DNA from: Planctomycetota bacterium
Lineage (GTDB): Bacteria > Planctomycetota > Planctomycetia > Pirellulales > Pirellulaceae
Direction: 5' to 3'
DNA: 59,364 bases
Assembly (NCBI GenBank): GCA_026692845.1
Contig: JAPLNM010000030.1
Coordinates: 1 to 59,364 of the forward strand
The notes under the pieces were generated by a model. That model had not been told where the DNA came from. It was given only the letters and a program-made list of their open reading frames with translations, and ran no database searches. Positions 44,167-52,250 of the stretch are shown here, one piece after another (the first letter of the stretch is position 1; every line of letters starts with the position of its first letter). A program made the translations under genes and the position numbers.

Positions 44167-46206
44167 TTACTCCTTGACCAACAGACGGATGGCCGCGGCG
44201 ATATCGGCGGCCGACGGCACCACAGCGGTTTCGAGCGACGGGCTGTAGGGTGTGGGCGTGAGGACTCCGGTTAAGCGACGAATCGGAGCGTCGAGATCAT
44301 TGAATCCCGCGTCCATGACCTGGGCTGCAATCTCGGCTGCGAACCCACACGGCGCTGGCGGTTCATCAACAATCAGTAGTCGGCCGGTCCTGGCGACCGA
44401 TTGGAGAATCGTGTCGATGTCGAGCGGCGAGATTGTGCGTGGGTCGATGACCTCCACCGAGATCCCTTCGCGATCGAGTTCCTCGCATACCGACAGGGTC
44501 AGATGCACCATACGGGCCAGAGCCACGACGGTAACGTTCTTCCCGACTCGGGCGATTGCCGCGCGACCGAATTCAATTTCGTAGTCTTCCGTTGGGACAT
44601 GGCATTTCAACGTCAGAATTTCGCGATGTTCCAAAAAGATCACTGGGTCGTCGGATCGCAGGGCATGTTTCATCAGCCCCTTGGCGTCGTAAGCGTTCGA
44701 CGGCACCACAACTCGCAGCCCCGGGACCTGAGCGTACATTGCGTAGTAACTGCCCGAATGATGCGTCGCCGCCGAGTGCCCGATGCCGATACAACCGCGC
44801 AGTAAGACCGGCATTTTCAAGCGGCCGCTCGACATGTACTGCATTTTGGCGATCTGATTCACGATCTCGCCGACGGAGTCCAGGATGAAGTCGGCAAACA
44901 TGAAGTCGACCACAGGCCGAGTTCCTGTCATTGCCGCACCGCCGGCGAGCCCCACGAAACCACGTTCGGAAATCGGCGTGTCACACAGTCGCTCCGGGCC
45001 GTAGAGTTGGTACAGTCCGGCTGTCGTGTTGAAGTTGCCGCCGCGAATTCCGATGCCTTCGCCCAGAACGAAGATCCGCGGATTGACGGCCATCTCCTCA
45101 GCAAGCGCCTCGTGGGTCGCTTGTGTGAAGCTGATTTTGCGAGCCTCCGAGTTCTTGTCCTGCGAGGATTCCACCTGTCGAACGATTGCGCGGACCGGTG
45201 AGTAAACATGCTCGGCGGCTGTCGATGCCTCTGGTAGCGGGCTGGATTCGGCAAACTGCCGTGCTTCTGCGACAAGTGTCGCAACTTCCGTCTCGATAGC
45301 CTGAATCTGCGTTTCAGCGATATTCAATTCGGTCAGCATTCGGTGACGTAGCGACGCTATTGGACAACGCTGCTTCCACTGCTCGACCTGTTCACGCGTT
45401 CGATAGCTAAAGTCGCCCATCCCTTCGGCGTGGGCTCGCGTGCGATACGTTTTGCATTCGATCAGCGTCGCTCCACCGCCGGAACGGGCTCGGGCCACTG
45501 CATCACGAGCGATCTCGGTCACAGCCAGAACATCGTTGCCGTCGACTTCGAATCCTGGCAGGCCGTAGTTGGCCGCTCGTCGACCTACATCGGGAATGCC
45601 GCTGGAATAAGCGAACGGAACTTCCGTGGCAAACTGATTGTTCTCGCAGACGAACAGCACGGGCAGTTTCCAGATCGCGGCCATATTCAGTCCTTCGTGA
45701 AACGCGCCATTGTTGACAGCACCATCCCCGAAAAATGCCACCGCAACGCAGCCGGATTTCATGAGCTTGGAACTGTATCCGCCGCCGCAGGCCTGCAGAA
45801 TGCAAGGACCAACGATGCCGCTGGTCCCCATCATGCCGATCTCCGGCGAGAACAGGTGCATCGACCCACCACGCCCGCGCGAACATCCCGTCGCGCGGCC
45901 AAAGAGTTCCGCGATCAATTCTCGCGGTGGCATGCCCTTAGCCAATGCATGACCATGTCCACGATGCGTTGAGAAAATCGGATCCTGTTGGGACAAGTGC
46001 GCACAGACACCTGTCGCAACGGCTTCTTGGCCAACATAAGTGTGACAGGCACCATGAATGAGTCCTCGCTGATGGCACCGCGCGAGTTCCTCCTCCGTCT
46101 GCCGAATAATTTGCATCGTTCGATACAGAGCCAATGCAGTCGGCGATGGGCAGTCGGCACTAGGAAAGCCCGTAGAATCGAGAGTGGGTGTCTTATGCTT
46201 GGTCAT
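44167..46206 (-). CDS. Fused alpha-beta E1 of a thiamine-dependent 2-oxoacid/acetoin dehydrogenase
   Basis: 679 residues: an E1 alpha domain (about 25-330) joined to an E1 beta domain (about 352-679). The alpha part contains GLIHGACHTYVGQEAVATG, HRGHGHALAKG, GRGGSMHLF and the thiamine diphosphate motif GDGAVNN ... CENN (about 160-190). The beta part contains ISFTQATHEALAEEMAVNPRIFVLGEGIG, TPISERGFVGLAGGAAMTGTRPVVDFMFADFI and VEVIDPRTISPLD. It decarboxylates a 2-oxoacid (or cleaves acetoin) and passes the acyl unit to E2. Fusion of the subunits occurs in some acetoin and branched-chain systems. It fits the pyruvate output expected from the sugar-acid pathway. Confidence 0.9.
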   Translation of the reverse strand: MTKHKTPTLDSTGFPSADCPSPTALALYRTMQIIRQTEEELARCHQRGLIHGACHTYVGQEAVATGVCAHLSQQDPIFSTHRGHGHALAKGMPPRELIAELFGRATGCSRGRGGSMHLFSPEIGMMGTSGIVGPCILQACGGGYSSKLMKSGCVAVAFFGDGAVNNGAFHEGLNMAAIWKLPVLFVCENNQFATEVPFAYSSGIPDVGRRAANYGLPGFEVDGNDVLAVTEIARDAVARARSGGGATLIECKTYRTRAHAEGMGDFSYRTREQVEQWKQRCPIASLRHRMLTELNIAETQIQAIETEVATLVAEARQFAESSPLPEASTAAEHVYSPVRAIVRQVESSQDKNSEARKISFTQATHEALAEEMAVNPRIFVLGEGIGIRGGNFNTTAGLYQLYGPERLCDTPISERGFVGLAGGAAMTGTRPVVDFMFADFILDSVGEIVNQIAKMQYMSSGRLKMPVLLRGCIGIGHSAATHHSGSYYAMYAQVPGLRVVVPSNAYDAKGLMKHALRSDDPVIFLEHREILTLKCHVPTEDYEIEFGRAAIARVGKNVTVVALARMVHLTLSVCEELDREGISVEVIDPRTISPLDIDTILQSVARTGRLLIVDEPPAPCGFAAEIAAQVMDAGFNDLDAPIRRLTGVLTPTPYSPSLETAVVPSAADIAAAIRLLVKE

Positions 46207-46311
46207 AGGATATTCCGTATTCTAGGGGGCAGCTTGAAATGCCCAGTGGATCTGAGTGATTTGTGGATTGAATCATGGCCAATTTTTTATCCAACTTCCC
46301 AACGTCGCTGC

Positions 46312-47130
46312 CTACTGCCAACTAGCCACTGGCCTGTCTTCATGCCCTGGCGTTCCGCCAGCGTTCATCGCCATGTTGCCACCATCCATGGGAATGATTG
46401 CACCGGTGATCCAGGTTGAGGCGTCGGAGGCGAGTAAAACAGCAAGCCCCATAATGTCATTGGGCTGACCAAGTCGTCCTGTGGGAATGCCATGAAGAAA
46501 ACGGCCCTCGAGTGTTGGGTCGGACTGCATTCTTGCTGTTAAACCTGGGTTGACCACTTGTGCTGGCGTTACGCAATTGACGCGGACTCCGCGATGGCTC
46601 CATTCGGTGCTCAATTCCCGAGTCATTTGTAGGACGGCTCCCATCGCCATGCTGTAGGCGATATGTCCTCGACCCAGGGCCGTGGAGCTAGCCAGCGATC
46701 CGATGTTCATGATCGAGCCGATGCCTTGCGCCAGCATGCGCCGGCCCGCTTCTTGGCACATAGCAAATCGGCCCACAACCAAATTCTGCAACACACGATT
46801 TAGATCCGTGATCGTCAACTCCTCAGGCTTGGCCAAGTGCCCATCACCGGCAATATTTCCCAAAAAATCGACTCGTCCAAACTGGCTATCGACCCGTTGA
46901 AACAGTTCAGCGATGGATTCAGGGCAGGACACATCGGTACTTGCCACCAGCGTTTTGCGTCCGAGTCCCTGTATTTGAGTTGCAGTGGCTTCTACCCCTG
47001 ATTGATTGCGATCCACCAAAACAAGATCCGCTCCGTGCTCGGCAAGCGCCACAGCGGTGGCTCGACCCAAACCTTGCGCAGCGCCGGACACGACGGCGAC
47101 TCGACCAGTCAGATCAAACAGTTTCATCAT
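46312..47130 (-). CDS. SDR-family oxidoreductase with catalytic Lys replaced by Met
   Basis: 272 residues from ATG 47130 (AAGAGA just upstream; ATG 47151 is also possible). Classical SDR: cofactor loop VVSGAAQGLGRATA, acidic LVLVDRN, NIAG, catalytic Ser in NIGSLASSTALG, then IAYSMAMGAVLQMTREL where YxxxK is expected. Tyr is present (residue 159) but the lysine position (163) is Met, codon ATG at 46644-46642. Also C-terminal ASTWITGAIIPMDGG. Related enzymes oxidise sugar acids or keto-deoxy acids, for example 2-keto-3-deoxy-fuconate 4-dehydrogenase. Loss of the lysine would normally disable hydride transfer. It lies between the E1 gene and the GxxExxY cassette. Confidence 0.85.
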   Translation of the reverse strand: MMKLFDLTGRVAVVSGAAQGLGRATAVALAEHGADLVLVDRNQSGVEATATQIQGLGRKTLVASTDVSCPESIAELFQRVDSQFGRVDFLGNIAGDGHLAKPEELTITDLNRVLQNLVVGRFAMCQEAGRRMLAQGIGSIMNIGSLASSTALGRGHIAYSMAMGAVLQMTRELSTEWSHRGVRVNCVTPAQVVNPGLTARMQSDPTLEGRFLHGIPTGRLGQPNDIMGLAVLLASDASTWITGAIIPMDGGNMAMNAGGTPGHEDRPVASWQ

Positions 47131-47153
47131 CGTCTCTTTCACGTTCCCCATAC

Positions 47154-47183
47154 TTTTCCCGTACTTACTTTTCCCGTACTTAC
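47154..47183. repeat. 15-bp tandem repeat beside hairpin D1
   Basis: The unit TTTTCCCGTACTTAC occurs twice, at 47154-47168 and 47169-47183, followed by a partial copy (TTTCCCC) running into the hairpin. It lies just upstream of the SDR start. Confidence 0.7.
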
Positions 47184-47190
47184 TTTCCCC

Positions 47191-47268
47191 ATCTGTGCTC
47201 CGGCTTTGCCATCTGTGCTATCGACTTCGGGAGGCAAATAGCACAGATGGCAAGGCCGGAGCACAGAT
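47191..47268. repeat. 78-bp long hairpin D1, left flank of the GxxExxY gene
   Basis: The arm at 47191-47221 (starting ATCTGTGCTCCGGCTTTG) pairs with 47238-47268 over 31 bp with a single G.T position; the loop is CGACTTCGGGAGGCAA. Five bases separate it from the GxxExxY stop codon. A near copy in the same orientation lies at 48124-48201. Confidence 0.9.
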
Positions 47269-47273
47269 AAAAG

Positions 47274-48074
47274 CTACTTCTTTGCGTACCTCAGTGCGGT
47301 TATCTGACATTCTTTGATGCCGAAGTTCGCAGCAACTCCCCAAGGGGTATTGAGCGTCTTCATGTGCGACAGTCCAAGGCTTTTGGCGAATTCGTTGCTC
47401 TCGAAGTGCGCCGTAACGGTTATCACGAACTTCCCTGCCACCACAATGCACTCCAGAGCACTTTCATGAACGACCTGTTTTTGAAAAATGGCCGGCGCGA
47501 TCGGCCGCACCGATACGTCGAGCTGACATAGCGATAGGGCCGTGAGCAGCAAACGCTCTGTGATCGGCAAGCTGTATCCTGTGCGATGCTCTGTGTAGAC
47601 CAAATGTAGCGCGTTGCGGATCGCGATCCCAACGTCACGGTCCGATCCTTCGATGTGGTTTGCCCAATAGGAAAAGTCCTCAGCAAGAGTCGTTTCGACT
47701 GGATCGAGGATTCGTCTTTCTACTTGTACGCGGTCGAGTCCCATGTTGACGAGGAGCCCCAAACGACTACGCCGGGCTCGCAAGTAGTCGAATAACTGCA
47801 ATGTTTCCGATGGTCCAATCGCTCTCGGTAACGCCTTGAGTTCGACGACGATCTCGTCCCAGCCCACAAAATCCGGGTAGAGCGTGTGCGCCCTCCGATC
47901 TCGGATCCGCAATTGCACCGGAGGTTTGCTTGCAATCGGTAGTCGCTGTTCATGGGTCCAAATCTCGAACGCACGCTGATAGGCCTCCTCGTTTCGCCCG
48001 AGTCCAACTTCATTTTGCACCGCAAAGAAGCCACCGATGAGTTGTTTGGTTTTTTCGACCAAAAAGTATTCCAT
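47274..48074 (-). CDS. GxxExxY protein, apparently two-domain
   Basis: 266 residues from ATG 48074; longer frames run back through the repeats and are not credible. The first half is a GxxExxY domain: IGGFFAVQNEVGLGRNEEAYQRAFE, with PD-(D/E)xK-like residues in LYPDFVGWDEIVVELKAL, then RLGLLVNMGLDRVQVERRI. The second half repeats the plan loosely: IAIRNALHLVYTEHRTGY, ALECIVVAGKFVITVTA, MKTLNTPWGVAANFGIKECQITALRY, without the catalytic-looking acidic-x-Lys. GxxExxY proteins are widespread, multicopy and of unknown function; a nuclease-like fold is suspected. The gene interrupts an otherwise collinear run of metabolic genes and is framed by hairpins D1 and D2, which suggests a mobile cassette. 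Confidence 0.8.
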   Translation of the reverse strand: MEYFLVEKTKQLIGGFFAVQNEVGLGRNEEAYQRAFEIWTHEQRLPIASKPPVQLRIRDRRAHTLYPDFVGWDEIVVELKALPRAIGPSETLQLFDYLRARRSRLGLLVNMGLDRVQVERRILDPVETTLAEDFSYWANHIEGSDRDVGIAIRNALHLVYTEHRTGYSLPITERLLLTALSLCQLDVSVRPIAPAIFQKQVVHESALECIVVAGKFVITVTAHFESNEFAKSLGLSHMKTLNTPWGVAANFGIKECQITALRYAKK

Positions 48075-48096
48075 TCTTATTTCTCCCACTTGTTTC

Positions 48097-48120
48097 CCCA
48101 TCTGCTTGCCCATCTGCTTG
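48097..48120. repeat. 12-bp tandem repeat beside hairpin D2
   Basis: The unit CCCATCTGCTTG occurs twice, 48097-48108 and 48109-48120, then merges into the hairpin arm as CCCATCTG. It lies in the leader of the GxxExxY gene, so copy number changes would alter the distance between promoter and start codon. Confidence 0.7.
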
Positions 48121-48123
48121 CCC

Positions 48124-48201
48124 ATCTGTGCTCCGGCTTTGCTATCTGTGCTATCGACTTCGGGAGGTGAGTAGCACAGATGGCAAGGCCGGAGCACAGA
48201 T
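48124..48201. repeat. 78-bp long hairpin D2, right flank of the GxxExxY gene
   Basis: The arms 48124-48154 and 48171-48201 pair over 31 bp; all three deviations are G.T pairs. Loop CGACTTCGGGAGGTGA differs from D1 at two bases. It is in the same orientation as D1, giving direct repeats around the gene. Further GAGCACAGA and ACACAGATAAG copies follow to about 48225. Confidence 0.9.
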
Positions 48202-48260
48202 ATGTTAAGGAGCACAGACACAGATAAGTCGGCGCGTGGATACGCAGAGGGAACAGACGG

Positions 48261-49541
48261 TTATTCATTGTCGGGACTCCAGCTTCTTAAGGCAGTTGCT
48301 GTGAGCAGGCTGCCGAAGATCAGAATTGCCGCCATCGACCAGAGTCCCATCAGTCCAAGTATGGAAGCTCCAAAGAAGCCGCCGATGTTGGCTACGGAGT
48401 TGATCAGCGCGATGCCCCCGGCGGCTGCAACTCCGGAAAGGAATACACCGGGTAGCGTCCAGAAAACAGGCAACATGCTCATCATGCCCGATTGAGCAAG
48501 ACACAACCCGACCATTGCAACTAGCGGAGTTGGCCCCCAGGCGACAATCGCCCATCCAATCGCCGCCGCTAAGGCCGAACCGGCTAGGTGCCAACGCCGT
48601 TCACCCGTTCGGTCGGAGCTAATTCCAACCAATGCCATGGCAATAATCGCACACAAATGCGGCAGCGCGGTGAGCAATCCGATCTGCACGTTGGTAGCAC
48701 CCTGGTATTGTTCTTTGATCAATGTCGGAAAGTAAGCACTTCCCGCATTGGTGCCGACGGCCACCGTAAAATAAATCGCAATCAGCAACCAGACGCGCGG
48801 CTGAAGCATCGCTTGCCAACGATCGGGCCCATGTTTCTCACGCCGGACACGATCTTCTTCGGCAAGATGATCGACCAACCAGCGACGTTGATCGTCGCGA
48901 AGCCATCGAGCGTCATGCGGAGAGTCCTGCAGATAAAACAAGACCGCGACACCTACCAAAGACGTCGGCAATCCTTCTAGCAGAAATAGCCATTGCCAAC
49001 CGTGCAAGCCGCTCAGGCCGTTGAAGTGATCCATGATCCAGCCTGATAACGGGTTGCCCAATACATTCGAAAGGCCTATGGCAAGCATGAAGAATGCAGT
49101 CATCTTGGCTCGCTGCCGATCGGGAAACCAGTAGCTCAGGTAGAGAATGATCCCTGGAAAAAAGCCGGCTTCCGCAATACCTAGCAGGATACGCAGCGCG
49201 TAGAACGTCCATAGGTCGCTAGCGAACATTGTTGCAGCCGAGACCAGTCCCCAAGTGATCATGATCCGCGCCATCCAGCGCCTTGCGCCAAACTTTTGCA
49301 TCAGCAGATTGCTAGGCACTTCGAAAAGAAGGTAGCCCAGGTAGAACATCCCAAAGCCGAGGTCAAACGCGGCTTTGCTCAGCCCTAGATCGTCCTGCAT
49401 CGCCAAACGCGCAAAGCCAACATTCGCCCGATCGAGTATATTCAGCACATACAGCAGGCATATGAATGGCACGATCCGCCAAGCAACCGTGCGAAGCGTC
49501 GAAGAAGGGAGTAGATCCTGATTTTCATTCATCTTTGCCAC
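48261..49541 (-). CDS. MFS transporter, ACS type
   Basis: 426 residues, 12 hydrophobic helices. YVLNILDRANVGFARLAMQDDLGLSKAAFDLGFGMFYLGYLLFEVPSNLLMQKFGARRWMARIMITWG and RILLGIAEAGFFPGIILYLSYWFPDRQRAK place it in the anion:cation symporter group, similar to phthalate, tartrate or hexuronate importers. AGGAGGAAA lies before both a GTG (49541) and an ATG (49532); either may be the start. It is the second ACS importer in the cluster (the other at 40.1 kb), here placed with the cyclase, FAH and oxidase genes. Confidence 0.87.
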   Translation of the reverse strand: MAKMNENQDLLPSSTLRTVAWRIVPFICLLYVLNILDRANVGFARLAMQDDLGLSKAAFDLGFGMFYLGYLLFEVPSNLLMQKFGARRWMARIMITWGLVSAATMFASDLWTFYALRILLGIAEAGFFPGIILYLSYWFPDRQRAKMTAFFMLAIGLSNVLGNPLSGWIMDHFNGLSGLHGWQWLFLLEGLPTSLVGVAVLFYLQDSPHDARWLRDDQRRWLVDHLAEEDRVRREKHGPDRWQAMLQPRVWLLIAIYFTVAVGTNAGSAYFPTLIKEQYQGATNVQIGLLTALPHLCAIIAMALVGISSDRTGERRWHLAGSALAAAIGWAIVAWGPTPLVAMVGLCLAQSGMMSMLPVFWTLPGVFLSGVAAAGGIALINSVANIGGFFGASILGLMGLWSMAAILIFGSLLTATALRSWSPDNE

Positions 49542-49559
49542 TTTCCTCCTGCCTACAGC

Positions 49560-51356
49560 CTAATACAAAACAATCGCTCGTCCCGGGCCGCCATGGCAGT
49601 CGCGTACTTTGACCGCGGCAAACATAAAATAGGCCCCAGTTCCTGGGATTTTGTCGATGTTTTCTAAAAACTCGACGCCGACCATCTCACGGCTACCGAG
49701 CGCCCAATAGGTCATCATCGCTCGCTTCGGATCCACACCACCTAGGTCGGGAGCGTCGCTGGCTACGCAGCGAATCCCTTTCGACTTGAGGTAGACGATC
49801 GCGTCGGGCCCAGGCGCAGGCCATCCTTCGGATTTGCCTTGCAAGGGCTCTAGCCACATGCGGGTATCGGCTGGTTGCGGTCGCAAATACTTGTCGTTGT
49901 AGCCCGTGTGAAAAATAACCACGTCACCAGATCGCAAGTCGCCCGCTTGTTGTTCAAAGGCCTTTACATGCTCGACAGTGATCTCGGGTGATGCAGGCCA
50001 TCGGACTGCCTGCGTCGATCCAACCAATGCACGAACGTCGATCACCCGCGCTTCGCCGCAAGTCCATTCGATAGGAACTTGTTCGGTCGTCATGATGTTC
50101 GACCCACGTTTTCCATACTTCTGTTCATACTCATCAAGCCATCCACGCACTTGCGGCGCGTAAGGAATCGGTTTGTCGTCTGCAGGAAGCGCATACGTTG
50201 GAGGTACCAGATGCGTTCCTGTCATCGAATCCATGAAATGGCCGTGATGCCACATGTCGAGATACTCCGAGTAGAGAAAATCGATCTTCAGATAGACCTG
50301 GCGATGATTACCCGTCTCGATGCCCGGTGAAGTCAACGGCAACTTCGGTGAAAGTGTTGGGGACAGATCGATGGCACGCTTGGTGCGACACGATTCAATG
50401 AGACGTTTTGGCAGTTCTCCACCGACGATCGAGAACGCGCGACCTTCGCTATAAGGCCCCAATTCATGCTTGGGTGCGAGCAAGCAGTAGAACGCACCGG
50501 TAGAAGGCAGCGCGCCGAGATTCGTCGCGCCTTCCGTCCAGATCATACCGAACTTGAGGCCGGCAAAATGCGTCGGTTCCGCCAAATCGGGAAGCGGTCC
50601 CATGCTAGCACTGTCGGTCCCGAGCGTGAGCACACCACGCTTACCAAGCATCTCCATGCAATCGGGATCCGGATCAGGATACCCAGGCGCCTTACGGTCG
50701 AGAACATCGGCAATGAAGCGGCGACCCTCTGGCAGCGGACGGTAGTATTGGTCGGAATAATCGCTGCGGAACAACACGACATCACCAAATCGAACTTGTC
50801 GATGTTGCGTTTCAAAACGCTCCACATGCTCGGGTCGAATCAGCGGACTTGTTCCCTTGGGAGCCTTGTCGAGAAGTTCACGAACATCGACGACACAAGC
50901 TTCGCCACCGAACTGCCATGGCTCGATCTTGTCGGTGTAAGCCAGTCCAAGCGGTCCTGACTTCTCTCGTTTGAGTTCCGGACGAGCTACCGAATGCGGC
51001 GGCACATCGAGTTGCGTTCCTGTATTGCCATCTATCAAAAGCGTGTCGATGTTGTAAGCCGATTCAGAGCCAATGGTCCGTGAGTGCACGAGAGCGAATC
51101 GCGGAAATGGGTGACTGGGCCAAGTACAGGGTAACTCCGGCGCGATGAGCAGCGAATGATCGACGAAGCGGTGCTCCTGAGCATTCGCAGTAAAGCAGTT
51201 TGCAGCAAAGGCCAGTGCAGCAACCATCCGAAGTATCCGAGGAAACGTTAAAAAAGCAGCAGGCACATTCCGTGTGCCGTCTGTCACCAAACAATCCATC
51301 TGGTTTTTTGTTGTGGCACGCGGAGTGCGCTTAATGCTTTGATGGACACGTTTCAT
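49560..51356 (-). CDS. Exported protein with two cyclase-family domains
   Basis: 598 residues. A hydrophobic stretch (about 42-60, ending FTANAQ) looks like a signal peptide, with a long preceding segment that may mean a later true start. Two copies of the cyclase (kynurenine-formamidase-like) fold follow: first FVDHSLLIAPELPCTWP ... TGTQLDVPPHS ... RFGDVVLFRSDYSDQYY ... GVLTLGTDSASMG, then AIDLSPTLSPKLPLTSPG ... MTGTHLVPPTYAL ... RSGDVVIFHTGYNDKYL ... GIRCVASDAPDLGG. The family's metal motif HxGTHxDxPxH is degraded in both (NTGTQLDVPPH, MTGTHLVPPTY). It starts within the FAH stop (ATGA), so it is translated with it. Possibly a lactone or amide hydrolase; activity uncertain. Confidence 0.78.
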   Translation of the reverse strand: MKRVHQSIKRTPRATTKNQMDCLVTDGTRNVPAAFLTFPRILRMVAALAFAANCFTANAQEHRFVDHSLLIAPELPCTWPSHPFPRFALVHSRTIGSESAYNIDTLLIDGNTGTQLDVPPHSVARPELKREKSGPLGLAYTDKIEPWQFGGEACVVDVRELLDKAPKGTSPLIRPEHVERFETQHRQVRFGDVVLFRSDYSDQYYRPLPEGRRFIADVLDRKAPGYPDPDPDCMEMLGKRGVLTLGTDSASMGPLPDLAEPTHFAGLKFGMIWTEGATNLGALPSTGAFYCLLAPKHELGPYSEGRAFSIVGGELPKRLIESCRTKRAIDLSPTLSPKLPLTSPGIETGNHRQVYLKIDFLYSEYLDMWHHGHFMDSMTGTHLVPPTYALPADDKPIPYAPQVRGWLDEYEQKYGKRGSNIMTTEQVPIEWTCGEARVIDVRALVGSTQAVRWPASPEITVEHVKAFEQQAGDLRSGDVVIFHTGYNDKYLRPQPADTRMWLEPLQGKSEGWPAPGPDAIVYLKSKGIRCVASDAPDLGGVDPKRAMMTYWALGSREMVGVEFLENIDKIPGTGAYFMFAAVKVRDCHGGPGRAIVLY

Positions 51357-52165
51357 CCGTTTTGTCCTTCTGCAATGACAGGGTTCGTCAGTTTACCAAG
51401 GCCGTCAATTTCGATCGTCACCGTGTCGCCCGGTTGCAGATATACAGGCGGTTTGCGCGCTGCTCCGACGCCGTGTGGCGTGCCGGTTAGGATCACCGTG
51501 CCCGGTGCCAATCGTGTGCTGCCACTTAGGAATTCGATCAAAGTTGGCACATCAAAAATCATGTCGTTGGTGTTCCAGTCCTGCATGGTCTGGCCATTGA
51601 GAATCGTACGAATGCCCAGTGAGTTCGGATTTGGAATCTCATCGACGGTTGTCAAACATGGGCCCAGTGGACAGAAAGTGGCGAACGTTTTGCCTCGGCA
51701 CCATTGCGTGCCACCGTACTTCATTTGCCAGTCGCGAGCGCTCACGTCGTTGGCACATGTGTAACCTAGGACGTAGCTTAGTGCATCGGCTTTCGAGACG
51801 TTGTAGCATTCGCGGCCGATCACCACCGCGAGTTCGCATTCGTAGTCGACAGCATCGCTCTTCAAATGACGCGGCAACACAATTGGCTCGCCGGGATGTT
51901 GCAGTGTGCCACTGTTTTTCATAAAGACGACCGGCCATTCGGGGATCGGCTGGTTGCCCTCGGCGGCGTGCTTTCGATAGTTGAGTCCAATGCAGATGAT
52001 GTCGCGCGGTTCGATGGGAGCTAGTATTTTCGCGACGGCAGCAGGTTGACCCGTGTCGGTCATTTCCCCGAAAATTTCTCCCGCAAGTCGCGTCGTGCGA
52101 CCATCGGCGTGAAGCTGCCCGTATTCTGTCTGGCCGGTCGCAGTTTGGTAACGGACGATCTTCAT
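51353..52165 (-). CDS. Fumarylacetoacetate hydrolase (FAH) family protein
   Basis: 270 residues from ATG 52165, set at MKIVRYQ, which is the family start. Core motifs: IICIGLNYRKHAAEGN, PVVFMKNSGTLQHPGEPIVLP, DYECELAVVIGR with metal-binding acidic residues, GYTCANDVSARDWQ, and LTGTPHGVGAARKPPVYLQPGD. Family members hydrolyse C-C bonds or decarboxylate diketo acids using Mg or Mn. 2,4-Diketo-3-deoxy-fuconate and -rhamnonate hydrolases belong here and give pyruvate plus lactate, which would suit the dehydratase and SDR genes in this cluster. The stop overlaps the next gene (ATGA). Confidence 0.88.
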   Translation of the reverse strand: MKIVRYQTATGQTEYGQLHADGRTTRLAGEIFGEMTDTGQPAAVAKILAPIEPRDIICIGLNYRKHAAEGNQPIPEWPVVFMKNSGTLQHPGEPIVLPRHLKSDAVDYECELAVVIGRECYNVSKADALSYVLGYTCANDVSARDWQMKYGGTQWCRGKTFATFCPLGPCLTTVDEIPNPNSLGIRTILNGQTMQDWNTNDMIFDVPTLIEFLSGSTRLAPGTVILTGTPHGVGAARKPPVYLQPGDTVTIEIDGLGKLTNPVIAEGQNG

Positions 52166-52250
52166 GATTTTGCTCCGAATGATTCTTTTTTGATAATGTT
52201 GCGTAACGAGGCAGGCGTGCAACGAGCGCCGTCGGCCAACGCTATTTGAC

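Noticed and set aside
48075-48221. N-terminal extension of the GxxExxY frame with MGKQ repeats
   Set aside because: It is translation of hairpin D2 and the 12-bp tandem array, not protein sequence.
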